From the NCBI RefSeq assembly GCF_947490405.1, contig NZ_CANLGU010000004.1, positions 310,001 through 374,000 of the forward strand: a stretch of 64,000 nucleotides of DNA, in the 5' to 3' direction. This DNA is from an uncultured Algibacter sp. Its GTDB lineage: Bacteria; Bacteroidota; Bacteroidia; Flavobacteriales; Flavobacteriaceae. Numbering within the stretch: position 1 is the first letter of the stretch; every line of letters starts with the position of its first letter. Below, one piece after another: positions 8,093 through 16,747 of this stretch. Below the pieces are notes generated by a model. It was not told the origin of the DNA. It ran no database searches and was given only the letters and a program-made list of their open reading frames with translations. Position numbers and translations under genes: made by a program.

Positions 8093-9856
8093 ATGAAATC
8101 AATTTCAAATTTTAAATGGTTAAAAACAAGTGGGCTAGTACTAGCTTTATTAATTGTTTCAAGTGCCGTATTTTCACAATCCAAAGTCGATAAAATAAAT
8201 GAACTCCTTAGTAAATATGCTGAGTATGGTAAATTTAACGGTTCTGCATTGGTAGCAGATAACGGTAAAGTTATTTATAAAAAAGGCTTTGGAATGGCGA
8301 ATATGGAATGGGATATTCCTAATGCTTCAGATACCAAACACCGTTTAGGGTCTATCACCAAACAATTTACTGCGATGCTAATTTTGCAATTAGCTTCGGA
8401 AGGACAATTAGACTTACAAGTACCTATTACAACATACCTACCAGAGTATCCCAAAGCAAGTGGAGATAAAATAACAACACACCATCTGTTAACACATACC
8501 TCAGGAATACCAAATTATACATCGTTTCCTGGGTTTATGGAAAATGAGACTCGCAACCCATACACGCCAGAAGCCTTTGTTAAGAAATTTCAGGATAAGG
8601 ATTTAGAATTCACTCCAGGAGAAAAATTCAAGTATAGTAATTCAGGATACTTTTTATTGGGTGTATTAGTAGAAAAACTAAGCGGAAAGACTTACGAAGC
8701 ATTGCTACACGAAAAGATATTTACACCCCTGAATATGATTAATACCGGGTATGATCACCATGGTGAGATACTAAAGAAACGTGCCACAGGCTATGAGAGA
8801 AATGGAAGTGGTTATGAAAATTCTAGGTATTTAGATATGTCCATTCCATATGCGGCAGGCTCTATGTATTCAACGGTAGAAGATCTGTACTTATGGGATC
8901 AAGGGTTGTACACCAATACATTGTTACCTAAAAAATACATGGATATGTATTTTAAAGCTCATATTCCTGCATGGGGCAATAATCATTATGCTTACGGCTG
9001 GGGCGTAGGTTATAGTAAAATAGGAAAGTCTAAGGATAGCATTTATACCATCGGGCATGGTGGCGGAATTAATGGATTTAATACCAATATTTCCAGAGCA
9101 CCTTCAAACAAATCTTTAGTTGTACTTTTTAGTAATACAGGCGGTGCACCACTAAATTCTATAACACGAGCAATCTATGGTATTTTAAATGGTAAAGATT
9201 ACAGCATGCCTAAAAAATCGGTTGCAGAGGCATTATATGCGGTTATTGAAGAAAAGGGTATTGAAGCGGGACTAGCACATTATAATACCATAAAAGATTC
9301 AGAACTATATGATACCAATGAAGGTGATATGAATGCTATGGGATATAAGCTAATGGGCAGCGGTAAAACCGAGTCTGCTGCTAAAGTATTTAAGTTAATT
9401 ATTGAAGCGTTTCCAAAGTCTTCCAATGCCTATGATAGTTATGGCGAAGCCTTAATGAATTTAGGTAAAACCGATTTGGCTATAAAAAACTACAGGAAAT
9501 CTGTAGAGTTAAACCCAAACAACCAAAACGGTATTGATTATTTAAAAAAGTTAGGTGATGATGTTAGCAATTTGCAAAAAGAGGTTAAAGTATCAGAGGC
9601 CATTTTAGACACCTATTTAGGAAAATACGAATTGATGCCTGGGTTTATACTAACCATAACCCGAGAAGGCACCCAGTTAAAAACACAAGCTACAGGACAA
9701 CCTGTATTTGATGTTTTTCCTAAAAATGAAACTGAGTTTTATTTAAAAGTGGTACAAGCACAGTTAAAATTTAATAGAGATGCTACTGGAAAAGTAGAAA
9801 GTGTAACGCTTTTTCAAGGTGGGCGCGAGATTACTGGAAAAAAATTAGTAGAATAG
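8093..9856 (+). CDS. Exported serine hydrolase (beta-lactamase/class C-like) with TPR and DUF3471-like tail
   Basis: The 587-aa protein has a signal peptide (residues 1-29, ending VFSQ), so it is periplasmic or secreted. The class C beta-lactamase/esterase fold shows the nucleophile motif S87-I-T-K90, Y181-S-N183 and a GHGGGING segment near residue 325. About residues 375-490 contain tetratricopeptide-like helices (SNAYDSYGEALMNLGKTDLAIKNYRKSVELNPNN). The last 90 residues resemble DUF3471, often attached to such hydrolases. Likely roles are peptidase or esterase activity; true beta-lactam resistance is not implied. It is monocistronic and ends at a strong terminator. Confidence 0.85.
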   Translation: MKSISNFKWLKTSGLVLALLIVSSAVFSQSKVDKINELLSKYAEYGKFNGSALVADNGKVIYKKGFGMANMEWDIPNASDTKHRLGSITKQFTAMLILQLASEGQLDLQVPITTYLPEYPKASGDKITTHHLLTHTSGIPNYTSFPGFMENETRNPYTPEAFVKKFQDKDLEFTPGEKFKYSNSGYFLLGVLVEKLSGKTYEALLHEKIFTPLNMINTGYDHHGEILKKRATGYERNGSGYENSRYLDMSIPYAAGSMYSTVEDLYLWDQGLYTNTLLPKKYMDMYFKAHIPAWGNNHYAYGWGVGYSKIGKSKDSIYTIGHGGGINGFNTNISRAPSNKSLVVLFSNTGGAPLNSITRAIYGILNGKDYSMPKKSVAEALYAVIEEKGIEAGLAHYNTIKDSELYDTNEGDMNAMGYKLMGSGKTESAAKVFKLIIEAFPKSSNAYDSYGEALMNLGKTDLAIKNYRKSVELNPNNQNGIDYLKKLGDDVSNLQKEVKVSEAILDTYLGKYELMPGFILTITREGTQLKTQATGQPVFDVFPKNETEFYLKVVQAQLKFNRDATGKVESVTLFQGGREITGKKLVE

Positions 9857-9877
9857 TAGCCTTTAAAATATTCTAAC

Positions 9878-9905
9878 AAGACCTCCCGTTTAGGGAGGTT
9901 TTTTG
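9878..9905 (+). terminator. Rho-independent terminator after the serine hydrolase
   Basis: ACCTCCC (9881-9887) and GGGAGGT (9893-9899) form a perfect 7-bp GC-rich stem with a 5-nt loop, followed by a T run. Confidence 0.85.
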
Positions 9906-10057
9906 TTTATAATTATTTGATAATACGTTGTGCAGTTTATTGATATTCTGGTAAGAAAATTCTAATTTTGCTTGCTTGTGCTGAATTTGTTTCAGTATCG
10001 AACGATATAGTTCATTAAAATGAAACCATATCTAAACGTTGGGCATAATTTGAGAAA

Positions 10058-10747
10058 ATGAGCGAAAATAAGAATATTGACATAGCAAATGGAATTGGAA
10101 TTGCAGCCGAAAAAGCATTGGACTTTATCGAAAAAATTATTGCTGCACCTATAATGGAAGGAACAGGAATTTTTACGGATAAGGTAAAATATTGGAGGTT
10201 TAAAAACCAAGTAAATATTATAACAAAAGCTCGTGAATATTTAAAAAGTAAAGGAATTGAAACGCCTAAAAAACTTCCGATTAAGGATGTTACTACTTTA
10301 CTAGAATATGCTTCATTTGAAGAGGATGAAATTATGCAAGATAGTTGGGCAAAATTATTGGCAAATGCAATGAACCCAAAAAACCAATTTAATACTTGCC
10401 ATCTATTTAGTCAAGTTTTAAACCAGATTTCAGTAAATGAACTTTATCTTTTGAGCTATGCAAAATCAAGAAGTTATATAATGACTAGTGACGATAGACC
10501 TTATTTGGACAGAGGAGATTTAATAAGGAATAGTCATTCGGATTTTCATACAGGACCACTATTAATTGATAATCTTTTAAGACTACGATTGATTGAAGAA
10601 GAGCCACCAAAATTTAAAGAAGCTTTAACCAGTGAAACGTATTTGTATAGAGAAGATAAGGAATTGCCAAAAAACGAAATAATCGCTTCTGACTCATTTA
10701 GATTATCGAAATTTGGAGCTGAATTAATGAGACAAGTGACTGAATAA
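10058..10747 (+). CDS. DUF4393 / Abi-alpha-like protein
   Basis: The protein is 229 aa. An N-terminal amphipathic stretch (GIGIAAEKALDFIEKIIAAPIMEGTG) is followed by FTDKVKYWRFKNQVNIITKAREYLKSKGI and a helical domain with EEDEIMQDSWAKLLANAMNP. This arrangement matches the DUF4393 (Abi_alpha) family, whose name comes from a proposed abortive-infection role that is not well characterised. The gene is isolated. GTTGGGC lies 17 bp upstream of its ATG and a hairpin-rich spacer follows it, as in a cassette-like insertion. Function as a phage-defence gene is inference. Confidence 0.6.
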   Translation: MSENKNIDIANGIGIAAEKALDFIEKIIAAPIMEGTGIFTDKVKYWRFKNQVNIITKAREYLKSKGIETPKKLPIKDVTTLLEYASFEEDEIMQDSWAKLLANAMNPKNQFNTCHLFSQVLNQISVNELYLLSYAKSRSYIMTSDDRPYLDRGDLIRNSHSDFHTGPLLIDNLLRLRLIEEEPPKFKEALTSETYLYREDKELPKNEIIASDSFRLSKFGAELMRQVTE

Positions 10748-11129
10748 AAAACAATGACCAACACAGTATATAAAAAATTGCTAGTTTTATCCTTAACCAA
10801 TGTGAGTTACTTTGTTTGCTAGCTTCTGATTTTCCTTCGGAAAATCCTCGCATACAAACCCGCAACTAACCATACACAAAAACGATAAGCGCAATCATAA
10901 AAACCTTCAAAATCTGGAGATTTTATAGTGTATCACTCTTATTTTAAAATTCCAAAACAAACACATATTATGTATATCGCATTAAGTAATGCATATATGC
11001 AATGCCTTTAAGTTTATACCAATTACTTAAACCTTGTTATGCTAATTAATAGAGGAATCAATGTATGAATAGCTAAAGATTACCTATGCTTTTTGTATTT
11101 TTACAACTGCTTAAATAAAAAAGATTCCG
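10748..11129. other. Intergenic region with a perfect hairpin and alternating palindrome
   Basis: No gene is seen here. GATTTTCC (10828-10835) and GGAAAATC (10839-10846) form a perfect 8-bp hairpin with a 3-nt loop, and TGCATATATGCA at 10990-11001 is a perfect palindrome. The first half (10760-10890) has the look of a dispersed flavobacterial repeat following the DUF4393 gene. The second half contains the promoter region of the thioesterase gene. Confidence 0.4.
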
Positions 11130-11555
11130 ATGAAATTATCCAAAGAAGACATATTAAAAAGAGCCAATGCCATTACCAAAAACACGTTAATGGAAACCTT
11201 GGAGATAGAGATGGTCGATTTTGGTGATGATTTTGTAGTAGGAAGAATGCCCGTAAATAAAAGAGTGTATCAGCCAGATGGTGTGCTTCATGGTGGTGCT
11301 ACTGTAGCATTAGCAGAAACCGTTGGGAGTTTTGCTGCAGAGTTACTTTTAGATTTAGAGCATACTTTTGTACGTGGTATTGAAATTAGTGCAAACCATG
11401 TAAAAAGTGTAAAAACAGGTTATGTTTATGCTACAGCAAGGTTTATCCATAAGGGAAGAACCACCCAATTGTTTGAAATTAAGGTGACTGACGATGATGA
11501 TAATCTAATTTCTTTATGTAAGCTAACAACCATTTCATTACCTAGAAAAAAATAA
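11130..11555 (+). CDS. menI: Hotdog-fold thioesterase, probable DHNA-CoA hydrolase
   Basis: This 141-aa PaaI-type hotdog thioesterase carries HGGATVALAETVGS near residues 52-65, containing the catalytic acidic residue of the family. In menaquinone biosynthesis such an enzyme hydrolyses 1,4-dihydroxy-2-naphthoyl-CoA to DHNA. It is placed 4 bp before menF and close to menD, which supports the MenI role. Sequence alone would also fit a general acyl-CoA thioesterase. Confidence 0.75.
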   Translation: MKLSKEDILKRANAITKNTLMETLEIEMVDFGDDFVVGRMPVNKRVYQPDGVLHGGATVALAETVGSFAAELLLDLEHTFVRGIEISANHVKSVKTGYVYATARFIHKGRTTQLFEIKVTDDDDNLISLCKLTTISLPRKK

Positions 11556-11559
11556 AGCA

Positions 11560-12675
11560 TTGCAAGATTTTTTTGAGCGTATTAAAGCGCAATATAGCAA
11601 CCAACGTCCTTTTGTAGCCTACAGAAAACCCAATAAAGCAACTCTTATTGCGCGTTTACAAAATAATGATGCCACATATTTTGTAGACGATTTTACTGAA
11701 AAAGGCTTTGTCTTTTCTCCTTTTGATGATGCAGAAAAAACGGTGCTAATTCCAGATGAACTTTCTGAGGTTATAAGTTACTCTAAATATTCTGTCATTC
11801 CTGCGCAGGCAGGAATCCACTCAATGCCCAAAAATATTTCAACTGATTCGAAAAATTTTCACATCACTCTCGTAAAACAAGGTGTAGAAACTCTAAAAAC
11901 TACAGATTTAAAAAAGGTGGTTTTGTCCAGAAGCGAAACTGTAACACTTTCAGAACCAAATCCTATTTCAATTTTTAAAAGTCTTTTAAATATTTATAAA
12001 TCGGCATTTGTGTATTGTTGGTATCATCCAAAAATTGGCTTGTGGTTGGGAGCTACCCCCGAGACATTAATAAAAATTGAAGGCTCTCGATTTTCTATTA
12101 TGGCATTAGCAGGCACACAAGATTACAAAGGCAGTTTAGATGTGGTTTGGCAAAATAAAGAAAAGCAAGAACAGCAATTTGTTACCGATTTTATAATAGA
12201 TAATTTAAAACCTGCGGTTGAAAGTTTTAAAGTTTCGGATGTGGAAACGGTAAAAGCTGGAAATTTGGTACACTTAAAAACCATGATTTCTGCTCAGTTA
12301 AAAAAGGGTACACCCTTAAAGCAAGTTATTAGAGCATTGCATCCAACACCAGCGGTTTGCGGATTACCAAAGGAAGCTGCTAAGCAATTTATATTAAAGC
12401 ACGAGAACTATAATCGAGAATTTTACACAGGTTTTTTAGGCGAATTAAATTGTGAAGCAACGATAGCACCTCGTTCTAGTAAGCGAAATATTGAAAATAG
12501 AGCTTATGCTGTAAAGCGGCGTAGCACCCAATTGTATGTTAATTTACGCTGTATGCAAATTAAAAATAACGAGGCTATTATTTATGTTGGAGGCGGTATT
12601 ACAAAACATTCTAACGCAGAGAGCGAATGGTTAGAAACGGTAAGCAAAACTAAAACTATAAAAAAAGTGCTATAA
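11560..12675 (+). CDS. menF: Isochorismate synthase
   Basis: This 371-aa chorismate-binding enzyme converts chorismate to isochorismate, the first committed step of menaquinone synthesis. Conserved parts are KKVVLSRSE, IMALAGTQ, the HPTPAVCGLP motif and the C-terminal LYVNLRCMQI ... IYVGGGITKHSNAESEW. The start is a TTG placed 4 bp after the thioesterase stop; no nearby in-frame ATG fits the conserved beginning. Residues 79-87 (VIPAQAGIH) are encoded by a small palindromic repeat inserted in frame (11794-11819), in a variable loop ahead of the catalytic region. It is apparently tolerated. Confidence 0.9.
   Translation: MQDFFERIKAQYSNQRPFVAYRKPNKATLIARLQNNDATYFVDDFTEKGFVFSPFDDAEKTVLIPDELSEVISYSKYSVIPAQAGIHSMPKNISTDSKNFHITLVKQGVETLKTTDLKKVVLSRSETVTLSEPNPISIFKSLLNIYKSAFVYCWYHPKIGLWLGATPETLIKIEGSRFSIMALAGTQDYKGSLDVVWQNKEKQEQQFVTDFIIDNLKPAVESFKVSDVETVKAGNLVHLKTMISAQLKKGTPLKQVIRALHPTPAVCGLPKEAAKQFILKHENYNREFYTGFLGELNCEATIAPRSSKRNIENRAYAVKRRSTQLYVNLRCMQIKNNEAIIYVGGGITKHSNAESEWLETVSKTKTIKKVL
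11794..11819. repeat. Small palindromic element inserted in frame in menF
   Basis: ATTCCTGC (11797-11804) and GCAGGAAT (11809-11816) form an 8-bp perfect stem within the GTCATTCCTGCG...GGAATCCA type of dispersed bacterial palindrome. Such units are normally intergenic. Here it adds residues VIPAQAGIH to the protein without breaking the frame. Confidence 0.7.
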
Positions 12676-12712
12676 CGAATTATAACACTTAACTCTATAT
12701 GATTTTTGGGTT

Positions 12713-13309
12713 TTAATTAACGGTATAGCTAGTAAGTTCTGTACTAACAAACCCAGCATCCTCTTTAATTTGCCCTATTTCGTCATTCCAAAACACAAAA
12801 GATTCGTTAAAAATATCAGTTGCAGTATACTTATAAACTTTACAGGTAAAAGTCCCTGCTGGTACTGTTACAACAGAATCTATTTTAATTACTTCGTGGG
12901 TAGTTATACCGCCATCGCCTTGAGTATATGACCAAGTATCTCCAAGTTGAGCATTTTTTCTAAACATTTTAGCGCCTACGTTATCAGCTACATCAGCTAA
13001 AATAAAATCATCAGTTTCTTTCCAAAATGCATCATTAGTAAGTATTTCATCAAATGTTGAGTCTGTGGCAAGCATATCTACAGCAAAACCGTCTCCAGTA
13101 CAATTTTTAACCGTTAAGGTTAATTGACCATTATCTATTCCTAAACTTTTAATATTATAAGTCCAAGTATTTCCCTTTTTTAAAAAAGGAATAACAGAGT
13201 CGTTACAACTTGATACATCATCACTGTCGTTATCATCAGAACAACTAAAAAAAGAAATGGTTACTAATAAACATAAAGCATGTTTAAATAAAATCGTTTT
13301 AAGTTTCAT
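12713..13309 (-). CDS. Hypothetical outer-envelope lipoprotein
   Basis: The 198-aa protein has a lipoprotein signal (VTISFFSC, lipidated Cys near residue 23) followed by an acidic SDDNDSDDVSS tether, typical of exported Bacteroidota lipoproteins. The mature part begins FLKKGNTWTYNIKS and contains VPAGTFTCKVYKYTAT, a beta-rich pattern seen in many uncharacterised lipoproteins that mention a fixed treatment of conserved TWxY repeats. No enzymatic motif is visible. It is antisense between menF and menD and likely independent of the menaquinone operon. Confidence 0.7.
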   Translation of the reverse strand: MKLKTILFKHALCLLVTISFFSCSDDNDSDDVSSCNDSVIPFLKKGNTWTYNIKSLGIDNGQLTLTVKNCTGDGFAVDMLATDSTFDEILTNDAFWKETDDFILADVADNVGAKMFRKNAQLGDTWSYTQGDGGITTHEVIKIDSVVTVPAGTFTCKVYKYTATDIFNESFVFWNDEIGQIKEDAGFVSTELTSYTVN

Positions 13310-13374
13310 AAGAATTTGTTAAATAGTTGGGTAAATATAGTACTTTATAGCACATAAACTAAGTAACGATTTCT

Positions 13375-13382
13375 TATTTTTG
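13375..13382 (+). promoter_or_regulatory. -7 promoter box for menD
   Basis: TATTTTTG matches the TAnnTTTG consensus 18 bp upstream of the menD ATG at 13401. Confidence 0.45.
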
Positions 13383-13400
13383 TATATCTATTAAAATTGC

Positions 13401-15161
13401 ATGATATACCCAAAAATTCCGCTTGCCCAAACTGTTGTTGCGCTTTGTAAAGCCAAAGACATAAAGCATATAGTAATCTCTCCTGGAAGCAGAAATGCCC
13501 CATTAACCATTGGTTTTACTCATGATGATTTTTTTAAATGCTACAGTATTGTTGATGAGCGTTGTGCTGCATTTTTTGCATTAGGCATCGCGCAACAATT
13601 GCAAGAACCAACAGCTGTAGTTTGCACCTCTGGAAGTGCATTGTTAAATTATTACCCAGCGGTTTCGGAAGCGTTTTATAGTGATATTCCTTTGGTAGTT
13701 TTATCGGCAGATAGACCAAAACATCTAGTTGGTATTGGTGATGGGCAAACCATAAATCAGAAAAATGTTTATGAAAACCATATTTTGTATTCTGCTAATT
13801 TGAAGCTGGATTTAAAAGATGAAAAGAATGTGCCTGAGCATGAAGAGTTGCCTATAATGAAAAGCCTTGAGGATAAGTTTGAACGCTTATTAGGCTTACA
13901 AAAGGATATTCAAACTCATAATGAAGAAGAAATTAATACTGCTATAAACGTTGCAAAACTTAAAAATGGCCCTGTACACATTAATATACCTTTTGATGAG
14001 CCACTTTACGAAAGGGTAGATGCTTTAAGTGTTACTCCAAAAAATATAAATCCCAAAGTAAAGGAAACTGAAATTGAAGATTATGTTTTAAAGACCGCTT
14101 TAGAAGACTGGAATTCGGCAACAAAAAAAATGATTTTAGTTGGGGTTAATCAGCCAAACCAAATTGAGAAAAAGTGGTTAGATGAGTTAGCTGATGATGA
14201 TAGTGTGATAGTTTTAACTGAAACTACATCAAATTTACATCATTCGAGTTTTTTTCCGAGTATCGACCAATTAATTGCACCACTTTCTGAAGACCAAAAA
14301 CAGGAGTTACAGCCAGATATACTTGTTACTTTTGGAGGCTTAATAGTTTCTAAAAAAATTAAACAATTTCTAAGAAAGTATCAACCTAAGCACCATTGGC
14401 ATATAGACCCAAAGCAAGCTAATGACACGTTTTTTTGTTTAGATAATCATATTCAAAAAACACCTAATGTATTTTTTGAAGCCTTTTTACCTAAGCTTAC
14501 ACATGTTGTAAAAAGTAATTATAAATCAACTTGGGCAGCAATAAAGCAACAGCGATTAAAAAAGCATAAAAATTATTTAGAAATCATCCCTTTTTCTGAT
14601 TTTAAGGTGTTTAGTTATATTTTAAAATCAATCCCTAACCATTACATTTTGCAATCAGGGAATAGTTCTACCATACGCTATACGCAGCTATTTAAAATAG
14701 ATAAAAACATTAAGGTGTTTTGTAATCGTGGTACCAGTGGTATAGATGGAAGTACATCCACAGCTATTGGTTGTGCGGTTGCTAGTGAGAGTCCAACACT
14801 TTTTATTACTGGAGATTTAAGCTTTTTTTACGATAGTAATGCGCTTTGGAATAACTACATCCCAAAGCATTTTAGAATACTTGTTGTAAATAATAGTGGG
14901 GGCGGTATTTTTAGAATCTTACCTGGACATAAAAACACTGAAAATTTTGATACGTATTTTGAAACGAATCATGATTTAACAGCGGCACAATTATGTAAGA
15001 TGTATGATTTTGAATATGATTCAGTTTCAGATGAAGAACAGCTAAAATCTTCTTTAAAATCGTTTTACTCAAAAGGAGAGAAGCCCAAGCTTTTGGAAGT
15101 GTTTACACCTAAACATATTAATGATGAAGTGCTTTTAAACTACTTTGAATTTATTAAGTAA
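13401..15161 (+). CDS. menD: 2-succinyl-5-enolpyruvyl-6-hydroxy-3-cyclohexene-1-carboxylate synthase
   Basis: This thiamine-diphosphate enzyme of 586 aa adds 2-oxoglutarate-derived succinic semialdehyde to isochorismate in menaquinone synthesis. Features include the N-terminal ISPGSRNAPLTIGF, the VDERCAAFFALGIAQ motif with the TPP-activating glutamate, the CTSGSALLNYYPAVSEA block, and the C-terminal TPP-binding GDLSFFYDSNALWN ... VVNNSGGGIFRILPG. Length fits the family. It follows menF with one unrelated minus-strand gene between, and has its own promoter. Confidence 0.95.
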   Translation: MIYPKIPLAQTVVALCKAKDIKHIVISPGSRNAPLTIGFTHDDFFKCYSIVDERCAAFFALGIAQQLQEPTAVVCTSGSALLNYYPAVSEAFYSDIPLVVLSADRPKHLVGIGDGQTINQKNVYENHILYSANLKLDLKDEKNVPEHEELPIMKSLEDKFERLLGLQKDIQTHNEEEINTAINVAKLKNGPVHINIPFDEPLYERVDALSVTPKNINPKVKETEIEDYVLKTALEDWNSATKKMILVGVNQPNQIEKKWLDELADDDSVIVLTETTSNLHHSSFFPSIDQLIAPLSEDQKQELQPDILVTFGGLIVSKKIKQFLRKYQPKHHWHIDPKQANDTFFCLDNHIQKTPNVFFEAFLPKLTHVVKSNYKSTWAAIKQQRLKKHKNYLEIIPFSDFKVFSYILKSIPNHYILQSGNSSTIRYTQLFKIDKNIKVFCNRGTSGIDGSTSTAIGCAVASESPTLFITGDLSFFYDSNALWNNYIPKHFRILVVNNSGGGIFRILPGHKNTENFDTYFETNHDLTAAQLCKMYDFEYDSVSDEEQLKSSLKSFYSKGEKPKLLEVFTPKHINDEVLLNYFEFIK

Positions 15162-15259
15162 TAATGTGACAAACCGTTTTTTGTTGTGTCTAAAAAATAG
15201 TTATCTTTAGAACAGTTATCAATTTAAATTATTTACTAATACATTAAAACGAAATCATT

Positions 15260-15598
15260 ATGAGTAAAAGAGACGAGCTTATTGTAAAATATGCTGCTGA
15301 TTTAAAAGACAAATGCGGAGTTAACGCAGACATGGATTTATTAACAAAAGTAACTATTGGATGTGGACCATCTATATATAATGCAGATGCATCAACGGTT
15401 TCAGGATCGGATGAATCTGAATTAGCTACTGTTAAAAATAATTTTTTAATTAAAAAATTAGGATTAAGTGACGGACCTAAGTTAGATGAAGCTATTGCTT
15501 CTGTTATGGAAACTTATGGTAAATCTAACCGTAACAAATATAGAGCTGTAGTTTACTATTTGTTAACTAAGCATTTTGGAAAAGAGTCTGTTTACTAG
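15260..15598 (+). CDS. DUF2853 family protein
   Basis: This 112-aa soluble protein matches the DUF2853 pattern: MSKRDELIVKYAADLKDKCG at the start, then LLTKVTIGCGPSIYNADAS and KLGLSDGPKLDEAIASVMETYGKSNRNKYRAVVYYLLTKHFGK. The family is common in Bacteroidota and Alphaproteobacteria and has no assigned function. It is a single gene ending in a strong terminator, which suggests a well-expressed monocistronic transcript. Confidence 0.85.
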   Translation: MSKRDELIVKYAADLKDKCGVNADMDLLTKVTIGCGPSIYNADASTVSGSDESELATVKNNFLIKKLGLSDGPKLDEAIASVMETYGKSNRNKYRAVVYYLLTKHFGKESVY

Positions 15599-15612
15599 AA
15601 CTCAGTTTAGAT

Positions 15613-15648
15613 AAAAAAAAAGCGTTACAATTTGTAACGCTTTTTTTA
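15613..15648 (+). terminator. Rho-independent terminator after the DUF2853 gene
   Basis: AAAAAGCGTTACAA and TTTGTAACGCTTTTT form a near-perfect long stem at 15616-15645, flanked by A and T runs. It can work in both directions. Confidence 0.85.
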
Positions 15649-15948
15649 TGTTTTAACCTCAAAACTAATTTAATATTATTGAATGTTAGAGTTTTGTTTG
15701 TAGAGATTGGGTTTGCTTCTTAATTTAAATTAGAGGCAAGAGTTAGACGGAACCCATTCTCCATAGTAATTTGTGAATTTCCTCCTTGAAATAAAATTTA
15801 GTTTATACTTGAATTATGGTCTATAATATATTCGGACTGGAAACCAGAACTTGAGCCATCTTCCTTAGATGTTGTGGCTACAATTTGTGGTAATAATAGT
15901 ATTAGAAATATTTTAATTAGGGTGTGTTTTGTGTGATTCTACCACTGT
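15649..15948. other. Intergenic region with a possible gene relic
   Basis: No intact gene is seen. On the minus strand a frame that lacks a start codon (about 15935 down to a stop at 15798-15800) reads as a short hydrophobic, signal-like segment (IKIFLILLLPQIVA) and about 25 further residues. This could be the remnant of a small exported protein but is too short to prove. Confidence 0.3.
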
Positions 15949-16449
15949 TTAATCAACGTTGTATTCTATTAAATCTGAGCATTCTGCGGTTCCCATTTTT
16001 CTATAATAATAAATAACTCGATCGTTATTTTCAATTTCTACTGAATACGTATTATCGCAATGTATAGTAATGTATCTTCTTTGTGTTAGTTTGTTATTAA
16101 TTGATTCTTCGTTTTGAAGATAATCAAAGTAAAAACGTCCGTCATTTAAAATTGACCAAGTGCCACTAGCTACTTCAACATCTGCATAACGGTCTACAAA
16201 TGTGTTATCTGCTTTAAATTCTAGTATAATTTGAGAGTTCTCTCTTGTGTTTTGATACCACTCATCTTTATTAGTCCACGCTGTACCAGTCCATTCATCT
16301 ATTACAGATTCTAAATTTTCATCACGATAAAGTTCCCAAGTTCCTATAACTTTAGCTTCAATAAAATTTTGCTCAGTGTCGTTTAACTCTTGTTTCTCGC
16401 AATTTGTAAACGAAAGCGCTAATATTGCTAATACAATTAATTTCTTCAT
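15949..16449 (-). CDS. Lipocalin-like lipoprotein
   Basis: The protein is 166 aa. The N-terminus is a lipoprotein signal peptide with lipobox LSFTNC (Cys 17). The mature part has the small beta-barrel pattern of lipocalin-like domains in Bacteroidota: VIGTWELYRDE, IILEFKADNTFVD, VASGTWSILNDGRFYFDY and a closing YTIHCDNTYSVE-like strand with IYYYRKM. Ligand unknown. It is monocistronic, with a long leader before the next gene. Confidence 0.7.
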   Translation of the reverse strand: MKKLIVLAILALSFTNCEKQELNDTEQNFIEAKVIGTWELYRDENLESVIDEWTGTAWTNKDEWYQNTRENSQIILEFKADNTFVDRYADVEVASGTWSILNDGRFYFDYLQNEESINNKLTQRRYITIHCDNTYSVEIENNDRVIYYYRKMGTAECSDLIEYNVD

Positions 16450-16621
16450 GGTGATTGATTTTTATAATAGAACAATTCAATTATTAAAAATCCTGAAGAA
16501 TATGTGATAAATATATTAAGTAACTGTAAGTGAGACATGTATTTTGTGCTTCATACAATTTGTTAAAGCGAATTTTAGGCAGATTTTTATGAAATTTTGA
16601 ATTAAAATTGACTTTAGCAGG

Positions 16622-16720
16622 TAGGTGCGCAAGGGATTGAACGGCATGTTTGAGCTCCCCGATCCCGATAGCTATCGGGAGAGGGAGCGAGTAGTGAAAG
16701 CCCGACCCTTGGGTTGCGCC
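16622..16720 (+). ncRNA. Structured dispersed element, possibly Flavo-1-like
   Basis: GGTGCGCAAGGG (16624-16635) pairs with the CCCTTGGGTTGCGCC end (16706-16720). An inner arm has GAGCTCCC against GGGAGC, capped by a perfect 16-bp palindrome CCCGATAGCTATCGGG (16664-16679). It also carries GGGATTGAACGG and AGTGAAAGCCCGACC, features of a recurrent flavobacterial structured element that I associate, without certainty, with the Flavo-1 RNA motif. The 3' arm overlaps the -33 region of the cvfB promoter. Confidence 0.5.
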
Positions 16721-16743
16721 ATAACAATAAAATGTTACCTTTG
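16714..16743 (+). promoter_or_regulatory. Promoter of the CvfB-like gene, giving a near-leaderless transcript
   Basis: A TTG (16714-16716) lies 19 bp upstream of TACCTTTG (16736-16743), a good match to the Bacteroidota TTG-N17-23-TAnnTTTG promoter. The ATG at 16748 follows after only CCGC, so transcription should begin at or very near the start codon. Confidence 0.6.
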
Positions 16744-16747
16744 CCGC

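Noticed and set aside
15798-15935. Minus-strand frame with a hydrophobic, signal-like start
   Set aside because: There is no start codon and only about 40 residues, so it is noted as a possible relic only.
16625-16747. Upstream GTG extension of the CvfB-like protein
   Set aside because: The extra residues would be encoded by the structured repeat and the promoter; the ATG at 16748 begins the conserved domain.
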